DNA of 64,000 bases from Parus major (lineage: Eukaryota; Chordata; Aves; Passeriformes; Paridae): positions 89,229,194 to 89,293,193 of the forward strand of contig NC_031770.1 in the NCBI RefSeq assembly GCF_001522545.3, written 5' to 3'. Position 1 is the stretch's first letter. Each line of letters begins with the position of its first letter. Positions 9,931 to 24,700 of this stretch are shown piece after piece. The notes under the pieces are model-generated. The model saw nothing but the letters and a program-made list of their open reading frames with translations. It was not told the origin of the DNA and ran no database searches. A program made the translations under genes and the position numbers.

Positions 9931-12384
9931 ATGGAACAGTTTTTTTCCTTCTCTCTCATGAAATATGCCCTGAGAGTAGAAAACCACCAGTCTTAATGTT
10001 TATTTACTTGAGTCATCCTGGCCAGTCAAATTCCAGATTTTGCCCATGAAGATCCTCTGGTATCTTTCCTCCTATAATAGTATTTCAAGGTGGAACTGCT
10101 GCTCCCTGGCACCAGTACTAAGTAGTTTCTGAGAAGCAGATGGACTATTATCAACTAAATAGTGAAGACTATAAATGAGCAAGTAGAAAGAAGCCAAGAA
10201 AGGAAGAGTGAAAGAAAAAGCCAGGGTTAGAAATCTATACAGCCATAAACTTCATTGGAGTGATATGGGTGGTGGACATCAGGCAGTGAGGTGAAAAGGA
10301 CCACAAAAGAAAAATAGATACTTTACTGTATTTTTTTTATGAACAGAATGAATTAATCAGTTACCCTTATAAGTAAACTTAATGATGTTGCACAATGCAT
10401 TTGCAGCACCATGTTTCCTTTAGGTCTGTTCTTGTCTTAGTACCAATTCAGTGATGAATTGTAGGTTAAAGATTCAAAAATAATTTTAATGTAAGAGATA
10501 GTCCTCAAACCTGCTGCTAAATTTTTGAACTGGAAATATGAGAAACATCCAGCAATTACCCTTATTTAGGGAACCTCAGGCATTTTTCTCTTTGAATGTA
10601 GAAAGCAGGATCCTGTTAAGCAGGATCTTGTTTTATACAATGCAAAAACTTGCAAAGATATTATTACCCCAATATAAGAAGAGTATGATCAACACTATTG
10701 ATTTTTTAGCTGACTAGCACCATTAGAACAAGTCAAAGCTAATATAATATGCTCTGTTTCTGGTAGTGATCAGATAAGAAAAATTAGCTGTTGCTTAGCT
10801 CATGCCATCTTCATTATTAATATCTACCAATGCAGAACATATTTGAAGTGAAATTCTGATTCTAGTCTCATTCACTCTACTGTAAATTAGAAGTATCTTC
10901 ATTCATGTCACTAGAGTTATGCTGCTGTAATACAAATTAGAATAATAGAATTCATAGTTGTACAAATTCAGAGAAACTGAAAGCAATATGAGAATCTGAT
11001 TCTCAATGAAAACTCTGTTGTCCAGCTGGGAACAGAATTGCCTAACATTCCTGTATGTAAAAGATATAATTTGCAAGGGTGTGCAATGCAAATATACATA
11101 TATATAAAAGTACACTGCTGCACCATACTTTTCTTAGTCCATGTGCTTATTAACAGCCAAGTACTAAAACAGGTTTTAAAACTTTTTATTTATTTTAGAA
11201 AAAAAATGGGTTTGATATGAAAATGAATGTGTACCATCTGCAGTATTCTCTCCTCCACCAAGTCTACAAATATTTAAAAGCAAACACATTTAATGATCAG
11301 GGCACAAATCCAAACATAGATAGAACAAATTACAAGGCACCATTCCGGAAAATGTCTCTGAATTGTATATGGAAGTTGAAAAAGAGATGTCTGTTAATAT
11401 TTTTTTTTTATTAAGTCAAGGAATGCCCAATGATAATTTCAGTCTGCAAGTTTAAATATGTAAAAAAAAAAAATCTCTTTACTTCATAGGTATATATAAA
11501 CACTGAAAGGCACTCTTAAAGAAGCAAAGACAAATTTATTACAAGTCCATCTAAGCTGTTAAATTAAGCAGTTTGAATGCTACATTGCAGTCAAGAGCTC
11601 TGAAGCCAGAGAAAATATAACTTGAAATAGAACTTTTTCTTAGAATTATTTTGCCTGAATCTTCTTCTGACCCATTTGGAAATGGCAGAGGATCTGTGGT
11701 GTGATCTGAGATGAGATATATGCTTTCATATTAAGTATTTTGTGGAACAAGAAGGAAGAGGAACACAGCTTTTAAAAAACAAATATTCTGGTCATTTTAA
11801 AGGATTTAAAATGAATTCAGTACAAAAAAAAGTATGTTTTATTGCAAGGTTTTCATGGTAATTAGAGCATTGGATCTGCCCTTAGCAACATGGTGCAAGG
11901 AACAGACTCTATTCTGCAGATTGTACGTTTTAAGCAGATGAGATAGATTAGGAATGGGAAGTAAACAGTGATAGAGATGGCTTTAAGGGACTTAACATTT
12001 TCAGCATCATCAAAGCTAAATGACCCCAACATGTATTACAGGCCTGTGACCTGTATTTTTTTGATTTGGGTTCAACTGGCCTCCTGAGAGAAGACCAGAA
12101 TAAAATAACTACATTGCGCTATTGCTTTCATCAAACTGGTTCTTACTTTGTTCTCTAACCCTTCCTGTAGCCCAAGGCCAACAAACCCTCCAGTCATGGT
12201 TACATCTCTGGCAGTGGCCAGGAGTAGATGAGTAGAGGAGAACATAAGGGTAAGGCAAGTTTGCAATGATACTTCCCAACTTTCTATCTTTGAGCAAGCT
12301 GCAAGTTAGCAGCTTCCTGAGGCAAGTAATTATGTCTAGCTAACGAATCAGTCTTCACATGTTTTTCCCAACAATTTTGCTTAA
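9931..12384. other. Intergenic sequence, nothing recognised
   Basis: AT-rich. It contains a small direct duplication of gcaggatc-type sequence near 10607-10635 and homopolymer A/T runs. No gene or named repeat was seen. Confidence 0.5.
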
Positions 12385-12480
12385 TTGTTTCCTGAGCCCA
12401 TCAGAACCTCTGGCTTCCACTGAAGCTAGAAGCAATGATTTCCACAGTTTGTTACAGTGCTCCTCTTTTGCTACCTTTAA
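12385..12480 (-). mobile_element. Possible very old CR1/L3-type relic
   Basis: The string 'gaagcaatgatttccacag' followed by 'tttgttac' resembles the antisense 'ggcaatgagttccacagtttaattac' block of old amniote CR1/L3 elements. The match is short and no flanking CR1 landmarks are certain. Confidence 0.3.
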
Positions 12481-15400
12481 AAGTGTTCCTAAAGAATTTT
12501 ATTTTACTTAGTTTGTTGCTCATACAGTGCAAAAATGGCGTATTTACCTTTCCAGTTTTTCCATACCATTAATGACGCACTTTTCTTCAGTCAAGTCTTC
12601 CTTTGGAACTATCTCCATTTCAGCAATCATTTTATTTTTTCTAATTAACTTAACATAACAGAAAACTTTTTTACCTTTTATATTCTTGCCCTGAATCATC
12701 TCTGATCTGTTTAAATAAGGTCCAGTTAACTCAGTGGGCTTTTTTTTCTATCACTTGTTTGAATTTTGTTTGGTTTGTCCTATACACTATGCTTCGTTTG
12801 AGTACAGCATTCTGTAACTACCAGATGAATCATCTCAAATGGCACACTTTTTAGAACATTGGCTTTCAGATATTAAAGTTAAAACTCACCCATTTTTATT
12901 TTAAGTTTCATCAATAGATTTTCCTTGGATAGACTGTGTTCCTGATATCAGATTGATCTTTTATTAAAATTTCCCCCATTCTTAACAAACAGACTCTGCT
13001 CTTTATGCCATTTCTCGACACAGCACTCCATCTAGCCCTGCTCACGGTGCTGAGAACATTTCTCTGGTCATCTTCACTCAAAGATTTTCTATAATCTGTT
13101 GCTACTATTCTATAATATGACCTCTTGAGATTTCAATTTTAAAGTCAAGTTTCCAGAGAACGAAAGAGAAGTATTTTGTTACGAGCAAAGTTCACAAAGC
13201 ATCAAAAGCATTTGTTTCCATGTCATTGTTCACCCCTTGCTATTTTGTTTCTTAAGGTGCGATTTCATTTTCTGCTTAGGTATGTATATTTTCACATGGC
13301 ATTTAGAGATTTTAATGCTGCCTTGACAGTTTATTCCATGCCTACTTTCTTTTTCTTTTTCCTAGCTAAATAAAATTTTCAGCTAGGTAACAGGGAAGAG
13401 CCTAATTTCCTCCTGTTTTCAATGAACTTTTGCAGGAATATTTTTCTCATTCATTCAAAGAGCTTGCATGTGGGTATGCATTACTTTGGACTGCAACATG
13501 CAGAACTTTGTAATCATTTCCCTTACTGTTACAAGGTTTCTTGTGATAGAAAAACATGTTTTGCGCATCAGAAATTGAAAATAGGAGGAAATTAGACTTC
13601 CCTTGTCTTCCCTGTTACCTAACTGAACTAGCTCCCCAAATATTGATCATTGCTTTCTCTTTTTGTCTCTTACTATCAGCTGCATGTTTAAGTCTTACCT
13701 TGACTGGCTGTGCATTAAAGAATATTATTATTACCCAGTATCTTATTAGATAGTGGCTGGCTGAGTTTTTTACTCTGCTAAACACCATAAGCCAACAATT
13801 CAGCTTGGAAAAAAAAAACAACAAAACCCCAAAATGTCAAAAAGAAAAGGAAATGTTAAAATTTCTAGATATAGATCAACATTATACTGCAGAAATCAGC
13901 CTAGCTTGAATATTGGGTGAGCCTTTTAGTGAATTAAACCCACATTTTTTCATCTCAGTCAAGTCACCTTGCATTTTATAAGTCAAATCTAACTTCAGTT
14001 CTCATGCCTGAGAATACCAGTACTTATTTTGACAGATTTTTTCTCTCCCCCTTGCCACTTGACAGTATTTGAGCCTTAGATAATTAGAGTTCTGCCTTTC
14101 CTACTGTAAAGATGTGTGTATGCTTTGCAGGAAGAGCCTGTTATCTATGGAGGGGTGAAGGAAGAAGTCACCTAAGGAACATCTTTGCTACTGGTAAAGT
14201 CAATTGTGGAAGAATCGGAGCTGTGACTAAGCCTATGCAGACTTACCCACCTCTGGTGCAGCACCACACTGGGGCTGGCAGGGGCCTGAATGGGCTCAGA
14301 TGTGTGACAATACACACATCACTGTTGATTTGGGCCATTAGATAGAAATCCATCAGCACACAAACCTTTCATGTGTTTCCTTGTATTTGTAAGCAAGCTG
14401 CCAACTCAGAGTCATATTATTAAAAAATCTATTATCATCTCTCACAATACTGTTACATGTTGGGGCACCAACATTGAAAAGGAGAAAGACATATTTTCCT
14501 GTGAAACTGAAAATGTGAGGCAGTGCTTAATATGCTCTGAGTGATGAGTATGAATCAGGAGACTGTAGCAGACTTGCACCTTTAAGTTTATTTCAGGAAG
14601 GCTTTGGGGCTGAGGATGTCTCAGTCTCTGCAATTCTTCTAGTGATTGTGAAGATAAATAATCCAATTCTGTGAGATTCAAGACTATAAACAAGATTGAG
14701 TCTGCGATACTTTTCATTCTTTCCTCTTCTAAAATATAATTCTATTGGCTGCACATTTTTCATTTACTTCTATAGAACAGCTTGCAAACAAGGCATCGTT
14801 TTCTCAGTTTAATTTCAGCTGGATCAGATTAATCAAGATGCTCAACTAAAGATCTAAATATCTCATGGCAAAGCATGAGCAGAGCTTGGAAAAGTATAAT
14901 TTGAAAAAGCACTATTCACTTTTTTCCTTCCAGGTTTGCTGCCTGTTTAAATTCTTAGACCTTCTCAGATGTTTATCGCTGTTTCTTTAGTGACTTTTTC
15001 TTCTGACTACTTCAAAACTTAAGGTGTGAAGATCATTTCTTATGAAGCACAGCTAACTCTTAGCATTTTCAACTTTATGAGGATTCTGTATGTTTGCTTG
15101 CAACCCCCTATAGAAAACTCCGTCCTCATTTAACCTCATCTTCAAGTTACTCATATACAGAGTTCACAGAATTTCCTTAGTGTGAATATCTGTAAAAACA
15201 TAAATTTTAGGTGCTATGAGTGAAGGGGGTGAATGATGGCAAGTTTAACACATAAATTTATACAAGTTACCTAAATCCTGATACTAGTGCACTGAAAACA
15301 TCCAGACTGAGCCTACTGAGTCCAACCTAAATGTCAGAACATGAGAAATCCATCCTTTCCTTTAACCATTTTGTTTCTGTAAATTTGCTTAGTCTTTCAA

Positions 15401-18394
15401 TTTGTGTAAAAAAACCCCACAAATTATTCTGGCTTCAGTATATCTACTCACATCTACAATTATCTAAACAGAGTTGATTTATAACTTGTGTAAATACTTA
15501 TGTATTTTTTTACAGGACTTATAAAGTGCTCCTTCATTTTCCATTGTTCTTCCCAGAGAAGAAGACTGAGCTGGATCATGAGATGGAGAATCTATGCTGA
15601 AAAACGAGCTGTTGTAAATGCACCCCAAATTATTTGTTTGTTGTTGAAGTCTACTGAAATTCTCTAATTAATATGTATATACAGGCAGAAAGGACAGTTA
15701 TGGAAAAAATACAAGAGTATGGTATAATTACACAGATCAGTGTTATCCCATCAGTAATACTGTTGGAAGTGCTAGTGAATCTATCATTCAAAGAGCACAT
15801 TGCAGGTCTTGAAGACCTTTCTAAAAAAGTGGTGAGAATGATAAACACCATGAAAGTTTCATTGCAAAATTAGAATATTTTACCATAGGAAACAGATCAG
15901 AAAGAATATCAGTACGTGTGTCAAAAATGAACAGCAGGACAAAAGCAAACTGCGTGTTTCTGCTCTAACTCATGGCATGAGAAGGAATCACCAAATGAAA
16001 ACAGGAGTGGGAAATAAAGGATAGATCCAACAGCTTTTCTTCCAAGAAGGTAAAAATAGACTTTAAAATTAATTAAGGTAAAAAAATTTAACTACCTTTT
16101 AGAAGGAATCATAATCAATATAATTAAGAAGAATATCCAGGCTAATTATAACTAAAGGTTTGGCTTAGCTTTCCTGTGTTACAAATTATGTGAGATTTCT
16201 GAAGTTTCCTGTGGAAATCCTATTGCCCATAAATTAACACACTATGGAATCCACTAATAATGTAATAAGATGCACTTAAAATGAGCTAAATTTCTTTTCT
16301 CCACAAATCCAGCTTACTGTAAGTAAGCCAATTATATCCAGATAAACTATATATCTCCTGTTACAAAATCACAGTAAACATGGATGATTACAGTTGAACT
16401 GAGTGTTTTTCAAGGTACATTATTATCTGAAAAACAGTTTAAGAAAAGTATATTCCATTTTGAATATAAGACTGCAACATCTGTGAATAATTAAGAAAAC
16501 AGGCTTCCCTTTTGGCTAAAGATGAAAAAATGTACACATCAGAATGATGCCAAATTTACTTTTTATATATTTTTAATATGTTTGTAGCCCTGCAGACTAT
16601 TATTGTATAATTATATGGTTTCTTAGCTAACTCAAGTACTTTTCTTACTCTGTTAGACAAACACATTCCTGGAATCCTATTCTAATCTCACTTCTTCAGT
16701 AAACCAAAGCTGTTTCACTTTCCCATTTAGACATTGTTTATTTAGGCATAAACAATGTAGGGCCAGAAGCAAGGGGAGGCTTCAGTAGGTGCCTGAACCA
16801 AGAGGTGAATTACTTCTTTAACTAATTCTAATTGGGGAATCTTGTCAATTATGCAAATTTGCTAACTTAGAAAGGTGTAGAAGCCCTGTATCACGTGTTT
16901 TATCATTTTTATCTTGTTTTGCTCTTGATTTTAGGGGCTAAGAGGCAACAGATATGCAGATTAATGCCCCCCAAATTTGTACCTCTGTGTTAGGCAAGAT
17001 AACCTCACAGAACTGTAATAATATATTCTTAAAGTCTGTACTTGGGTCTTACTCAGCTCTCCTTCTGCAGAGAGTATGAGAGGCTAGCATAAGTTACCTG
17101 GAAACTGTCCTAAATTGCTCTTGAGTAATTCAAGATATTTGTGCAGGAAAAAGTCTCCTCCTCCTAGATCCATTGACAGAGCTTAATATTGCAGGCTGAG
17201 AGCACACTGGATAGAAAGAAAAAGGGTTCACACTGCCTCCTGTACATCAATCCATCTCCTAGGAAACTAGTTTTTAATTCATTACCCAGAAACTGCTCCC
17301 TCGCTCTGCTAGAGACAGCGTAGTCAGATAATATTTCTCCACGCTGTGGAAAGGAATAAGTTAAGAGGGAATGTGCTTTATCTAGGAGCCAAATGCTTCC
17401 TTTTGCTATCAATGCCATCACAAGCAGCACAACAATGTTGGGTTGTACTTTATTTCTGTAATACTGAACTGTACTATCTTGTGACTTCCAATACTTTTTA
17501 TTTCAGTCTGTAGTTGAAGATGTGCATTTTCTACATATTGATTATTTATTTTCTTTAAATATTGTTATTCTCCATGCCCTAAGAAAAACAGCTGGTTTAC
17601 AAGATGCAGCATTTTCTGTTATTATATTATTATTATTCTACAACTCTCCTAGTGACCAGTTTTTGAACCAAAATTTTAGATTTTCTCTGTAAATAATGTT
17701 TTTCTGGAGAGTCATTCATACCCAGTTAAAAAATAAAATTAAATAATTATTTGCATTTCAGCAAAAATACCAAACTTGAATGTTGAGGAAGTTTCCCGTT
17801 TTATCAGAATTTATGTAATTTTTTAAAAACTTACAGTTATCTCTGCTGACTTCTCTTTGTATTTTTATGTTGAAGTTAACATTTTTTGAGCAGTAACAAA
17901 CAAATCCAACATGAGTTACTTCAAAATTTAAGTACTCACATAATTGCATTTTCATTTTAGAATTAATGGTTTGAATAGACATCTGGAAAGTATATCACAC
18001 ACAGGGGGATGTGCCACAGATCAAAGGTAGTACCTTTCAGTTGTTCACCTCTGCTCCACATAAATAAAAATAAATAAATGTTAACAAGAGTGAGAAAAGT
18101 TCTGCTGCTTAGAGTAGAAGTTGGCTTCAGGTGAGCAAAGTGTTTATAGTCTGCTTGTCTATGTGCTTGCTCTGTAGTTCCTATGCATGTGTCTAACTAA
18201 TAAGTGAAGCCATGAATGCATCTATAATTTATTGTTCTCTGGTCCTGAGCCAGTGGGTCACAGGCTAGATATATCAACACTACTTGGCTCTCAGCTTTGG
18301 GTCTTTCGATGGCCTCTCTAGTGGTCCTGGCTGTATCTGTACAGTAAACTAAGCAAAACCTTTGCAGTGCCTCAGTATGGTCTGGAGGTCAAAC
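12481..18394. other. Intergenic sequence, nothing recognised
   Basis: About 5.9 kb of AT-rich unique sequence. It has a short TTA/ATT run near 17620-17640, many A/T homopolymers, and short open frames without recognisable features. No RNA gene was identified. Confidence 0.5.
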
Positions 18395-18700
18395 TAGGGC
18401 AGGAACCATTTCCAACAAACAGTTTTCAGGACACCACACATTTTCCAAGAGAAGAGTTTATCTCTTCTGACATGAGCCATGCCAGGTTCCTGTCTTGTGT
18501 ATTTGTCCCTGGATCTCCTTTGTTGCACTTCTTGAGGATGAGTGTAGCATTTTTTATTTTTACAGTCAGTAAAAACCTTCCTTGATTGTTGTGACTTTTT
18601 AAAGATAATAGAGAAATGAACAATGCCAGTCAATGTCAATGAAATTGCCAGTTCCTTTAACATCACTGGATTCATCCCATCCCAAATTGAATTTAAGACT
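18395..18700 (-). pseudogene. CR1 reverse transcriptase (ORF2) relic
   Basis: The minus-strand translation includes a block reading GMNPVMLKELA, then FSIIFKKSQQS-RKV. This has the form of the CR1 ORF2 segment 'G.HP..LKELA......LSIIF..SW.SGEVP.DWK' that precedes the RT core. The 'FKKGKKEDPGNY' part that should follow appears frame-shifted, because the nucleotides still read as 'catcctcaagaagtgcaa' and 'aaggagatccagggac'. The open frame of 139 residues (18394-18813) is therefore a decayed LINE fragment and not a host gene. Confidence 0.7.
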
Positions 18701-21700
18701 TCCTCAGCAGTATCTTCCTCGGGTGTAAATAGTGTCATTTTCACACCCTCTCCAATGAGATGCAAAAGACCTGAGAGCAGACCTTGCCAGAGGAGACTAT
18801 GAAAAAATCTCACTGAATACTTTTACCTTTTCTGTGTCCTTTGCCATTAGATGAGCACACTGAGCAGCAAACCCACATTTTTATTCGTTTTCCTTTTGCT
18901 TTACATTAAGAAGCTCTTATTTTTATTCATGGACTTCACCAGTTTCAGCTCCAGATACTATCTGACTTTGCTAACTCCAGCCCTAGATGTTTAGGCAATA
19001 TCTCTATAGTTCCACGAGTAGCCAGCCCGTCCCAATTTTCACCTTTTAATTTCTTTCTTTGTTTGGATCAACACAGTGGTAAATCTGCTTTCAGAACTGG
19101 ACATGATAAAAATGTTCAGTCACTTGATGTGAAAAGCTCAACCTGTACAAACACCTCTACTTCAAATGTGCTCATAATTCCTTGAGGAGTTTTAAGTTAG
19201 GTCAGGAATCATCAATTTTTCAGAGCTAGCATAAAACATTAATAAATAACCCACTAGATAGAATCACAGAATCAGAACTGCATTCATGTCCTTATTTTCC
19301 ATCTGTGTACAGCCAGCACTGCCAGGTGACCCAGCAGCACTTGGATCTTGTGTTGACAATGGCTGAGCCATGGCCTACAAGGACCTGAGAAGTAAGCAGG
19401 GAGCTGCTGGTTGCCTCTCCTGTCGATTCCAGCTGCAGGTCCTGTCATCCATATGACAGGTTGCTATGTCAATATTTATTTCCTGCTGGAATACACACAG
19501 TTTACTTACTTAGGATGGATTTTACTTGGAAGAGAAATGCCTTTGATGTTTTCTATGACAAGTACTATCTGTATTGTGTTTGGACTGAGTTTTCAGTTAA
19601 ATGAAATTAGGCAGTGCATGTAATAAATCATAGCCTTTGAAAATTAGAACGAAATCCCTTGTTCTTATTCCAAAATGAAGCACTTAAAAGAAAACCACAG
19701 TAGCCTAGAAAACATAAAGAAACAGAATTAAAAGAAAACTAGTCATCTCTGAAGAAGTTATTATGGGAGCAGGCACAAAAGAAAAATGTGGGAGAGCAAA
19801 CAGGAAAATAGAGCTGTGCAGACCTATCTAATGGTCCAGAGTCACACCCACTGCTGGAAATCAAACTCATGTCTCCTAGTTTCAAACCTTGTACTTTATA
19901 CACCAGACCTTTGCATCTCAGAACTACAGGACTGTGACCAGGGTGGAAATGTGGCCTATTAAAAAAAGAGGCATTCACGAGCCTGAGAATTTTAATATAT
20001 TCTTAACTTTCAAAAGTATATTCTTCCCTTGAAGCAGCAGATGACAGCAGAGCTATGACTGTGTATGTGTTATTTCAGCTAAGCCTCCATTCCCTGTACT
20101 GGATACCTGTTGAGGGTTACACACAGGGAAGGCTGCTGGAAAGGCTTGAACAGATGCTGCTCTTAATCAGCACCTATTAAGTTTTCTCCTGAGCTCAGTT
20201 TGGCTCCTAGGAACATAGAGTCTCTTAGCTGTGTCTAGGTCAGGTGTTCACAGGGGTGATGTTTAAATGTAAGACATCGTAAGTGCTGGTACAGAAAACC
20301 ACTGTGCTTCAAGGCAGGCAGCCAAGTACCATCGCCAGCAGCTCACAGCCCTTTGTGGGAGCTTCCATCTGAGTAAACAAGTGGTATTTATCATGAAAGT
20401 GAGGCTATGCCTATACTAATAAATTAGTATTCCAGACACAATTCTCCAGAAATTGCATTGATACTACTTAACTATTTTACTCTTCAAATCAGGACACAAT
20501 GTCCAAACTGTATTTCAATTCACTAATATAAGCCCAGGTATAGTCTGAATGTGTACAGATCATGTCAGTCAGAGGCCTCTGAAGTTTGATGTAATTCTGA
20601 ATGAAACACAAAGAATCGTTTGTGTTTGAAGAAAGGTGCGTGGTGCAGCATCACTTGAATATTTCTGTTGATGCATGAGCATGACTAGACAGATAAACTA
20701 TTATAACTCAAGGATTTCTGTTACAAAGCAGTTCAGCAAGGTTCTTAGAGCAAGAGGCATTTTAAATTCTTCCACTTGCTCATAGCCTCAAGGCTTGTTC
20801 AATACTAGAAACTAGAATTGCAGGAATGTGTCAGTGGGTCTAGTAAAGCATAAAGAATTGCCATTTATAAAGATGTTCCTTTAAAAAATCAGGAAACAAT
20901 CTCAATGTTTTGACTTAAAGCCAATTGGCTTTGGTTCCTATCCAAGCATTCCGGAAATTTTTCTTCAGTGACACAAGAGATGGCACAAAGTTCCTAGGGA
21001 GCAACTTGAAAAAAATTATTTAGTCAGTAGCTTCAACTATAAGGAAGGAGTACTATAATCTGTGCTATAATCCACATATTTCTCACGTTTATATTGCTCC
21101 CAGGAAACAAAGGGCTGTTATCAAATTCTTTGAAGGATTATAACTTCTTATAAAGATGAGAGCTAAATAAACCAGCCATGGGAGGTCTCACCTAATCAAG
21201 TACTGGCAAAGATGGGGATGGTGCCGATTCCAGTAATGTATTTCCTTCTGGGATATAAAACTGCAGGTGATAAAATTGATAGAGAATGCCTTAAGGGAAA
21301 AACAAAGCCTTCAGCAAAATCCCCAATAATTCTTCACTTCTAGAAAGGCAACAGATTTAGGAGTCACATCTTCAACATAAAACAGATCGCTCTAGGCGTA
21401 GAAGGGTGTACATACTACATTTAGCACACTAAGATTTACTTTTTCTTCCATCACTCTCCCTTATGATTAGCCAACAGAACATTAAAAAAATGAGCATACT
21501 TGCATGGGTCCAAGTGACAAGCTTATATTATCTGGAGTGAATAAGAAAATAAAAGCCCTGATTTTATTTTTATTTTATGATTACATAAAATCATTTAGTG
21601 ATGACATATAAAAGAGGCAACAGAGGTCTAAAAACAAAGAGGGCAAGGAATCCAAAGTGATTACATATTGGGCTGACGGCAAAAATTCACAGCCCACAGA

Positions 21701-24700
21701 GTTTCTGTGTTAGGCAATAACACAGGAGGCAATGTCTCCTGGGTCATAGGTGTTTGCATAGAGTACGGATGAAGATTGAAGAAAGTACCATCAACTCATG
21801 GGAAGCTTACAGCATGTTTCTATTTGAGAAGAATTTGAAAGTTTTCCAGCATGTTGATGGTTGGCATATTTCAGACCCAGCATCACTCCATTTCATGTGA
21901 AAATAAAAGCTCTTCTATGCTTTAGGATACAGGCTTAGAAGAGCAAACGGTTGGTTAAAAAATTAAAGAAAGATCAGACCTAAGCTCTTCATGACAAAAA
22001 CTATTCAGACAGTTATCTATGCCAATGTCTGAGTCCAGGCACTGGAATGTCAATGTCCACAATTCAAAATGCTTAAAATTGTTCTGGAGCTAGTTTTTAC
22101 TAAATAATTCCTCTGCTAAAAAATTCTGGGGAATTGTTCAGCAGGTAGCACAGGCAAGAAACATTCCCAGTAGAGTCTATAAGTAAAGAATCCTCCTGTC
22201 CTGCAGTCAGCTTAACTATACTAAGGCAGCCTAATCCTGACAGTTCTCTTTGGGACTGGAAAATGAACCTGGACAATGTTACTTTGCTGACACAGATGCA
22301 ACCTGACAAAATTTTGAACATGTCACCAATGTAGATTTATTTTAAACCTTTCCATCTAGGAGCTGGCCCTATCTCCTGTTTGTACTGATATACAGAAAAA
22401 TCTGGTTTTCAGATCCTCTTTGAATATGTTAGTAGCATGTGAAAATAATAGTTAAAGTTGTTGATAGTTAAGATACTTCTGTTGGAAGAAAAAAGATCTC
22501 CTGATCTCAAGGGTCCTAACTTTATGCTTTGGATAATGTCATTTAGGTATGATTAAAAAAAATCCCTTGTAATTCTCCTACCTTCAGCAGAATTACATTT
22601 CAAAAATAAGGTTCAAACCATACCATGTTTGATAGTATGTTCTAAATAATTTGCTTTTTCCACTGTCTGACAATCACATCCTTTCAATGAATTATTTCCT
22701 AGACAACCTAGTGAGAGTTCTGTGATTTCCATTATTCATTACTTTTTTGAGCTGATAGTAGACAGGAACTCCCATGGCTGTCTTCATTTTGAGAATAAAT
22801 GAATTATAAAAATGTGATTTTTCTTTTTCCTATACACAAAGCCTGTTTTCCCTCAGTGCAAGAGGAAAAGGACCTTTCTGGTCATCTTCTCAGTCAGTTC
22901 TGCACCCATAGAGCACCTTCTTTGAACCAGGTGCGTGACTGCTTTTTGCACTTTTTTCCTCATGGGTGTACTTTCTTCAGGCCTCTTCAGTTGCACCCAG
23001 TCAGAGGGAAACCTCTCACAAAGTTTAGCTCATCTTTGTCCTGGCTCTGATATTTGGCTAAGTTTTTTAGGAGTTTTATTGTTAATTTTTATAGCTGTCA
23101 ATCTTAAAGAAGGCTGAACTAGACATGTGTTGTTTAAACTGAGTTTGTTATTGTCTGTTGACCCATTCACAGAAACTAGCAACACCTTCCGGTACAAGAA
23201 ATATCTATACTGATCCCATTAATTCCTGTGATTATTCATGGTGCAAGAAAACCATTTCAAATTTGATGAGTTAAATTCAATCCTGCCTGCTGGAATTCCA
23301 ACGTGGCAGTTCTGCTGGCATCCCTGCTGCTTGACCCAAACCTGAAAACTCCATCATTTTCTGATTGCTATGCCCACAAATCATAAGCTACGAACCAGCT
23401 TCACCAACTGTCAGCAGAAAAACCCTGGGAAACCTGTGTAACCCTGAAGGCCATGTAGACACCTGCCACTAGGGAAGAAAGAATAAGAACCTGAGCATGC
23501 ATGGGGATTGGAAGAGGTCATTATCATGAAAATCTCCTGACTTCTGTTTGCCTTAAAAGTTAATAGTACTAGCATTCTCTGTAATCAGAAATTGAATGGC
23601 TCATTGCTTACACAGTCACAACTTTGGAAGGTTCAACAGAAGCTCCTCTGGGCAAATAAGTCAGTGAGTCCTTTGGCTCCACACTGAATGCAGGACACCT
23701 GCAGGAAGTGTTCAGTGTGGCAGAATTAGTTAAGTTATATGCCTCTAAAGATAGAACACAGATATCAGATTGTGTTTAATAGAGGGCATCCTCTTGGCAT
23801 GTACTTTATCTATGGCATGACAAAATAATTTAGATGCTGAACTGGAACATCCAAGTCAGGATTGTCATCTCCCTAGGGTCAGAGTGGTAAGAGAAAGCAA
23901 GGCAGAAAAGTCTCTAGAGACCTGAAATCTTAGAGACTTGTTTGGAAACCTTCCCTGACCACAGAAGGAACTTGAAGAACGTGTGTTTGGAACTTTAGTG
24001 TCTTTGTCAATTGTTTAAAGATAGGCAAAAACGTTTTACCCCAGTATAAGACTTGAATAGGTGCTGAGAAAGAATAAAGGCTTGTGCACCCTCTACCTGG
24101 AACTTTATGAACTGTAATCATTAGACCCCAGCCTGAACTTGACATGTAGTTCAGATCATTCTCAAAAATACAGGTGGAACTTTCTAATGCTACCAAGCCA
24201 ACATGGTAACATTACTTACTAACATATTATAGTATGGAAGAGAATGTACCTCTGAATCCACTTTAGAAATATCTTGTTTTTCTATCCTGTGCAGAAAGCT
24301 GTATTCCCTTCAGTTTAATCTAGAATCACCAATGTAAGCTTTCCCTTTTCCTTCAGTTAATTCTTTATATTTAAAAGATTTACCTTTTTCGTAAGGAAAT
24401 TTGTGAGATTTAGATATTTAAGAGCTACAATCTGAAAATTCAATGTAATTGAACATAAATTTACTCTGAAATCAGATTTAATATTACTTTTATATTTTTA
24501 AACACAGATTCTAAGCTACTTACAGCAAATATCTTTTTCCCCTAACTTCTTCATTCTACTGAGACTCAAATTTTTAATTTGGCCACAGCTGATAAAATGG
24601 CATTAGATATCCTTGTTTACTGCAAGACTATTCTGCTTTTTAGATGTGGTGAAGTCTGCTATTTCAGACAATTTTAACTAGCATACAATACAAAATATTG

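Noticed and set aside
9352..10049. Long frames with Leu-Pro-Ala-Cys or Gly-Arg-Lys repeats
   Set aside because: They are translations of the tetranucleotide microsatellite and of the N gap.
18394..18813. 139-residue open frame as a possible host gene
   Set aside because: It contains CR1 ORF2-like sequence with a frameshift, so it is transposon debris.
19256..19290. Possible CR1 tail ('gaatcacagaatca')
   Set aside because: The match is only about 14 bp with no further CR1 landmarks on either side.
22850..23050. LTR-like phrase (gcacccatagagcac, ggcctcttcagttgcaccc)
   Set aside because: It is suggestive, but I could not place it in a known family or find ends, promoter or polyadenylation signals.
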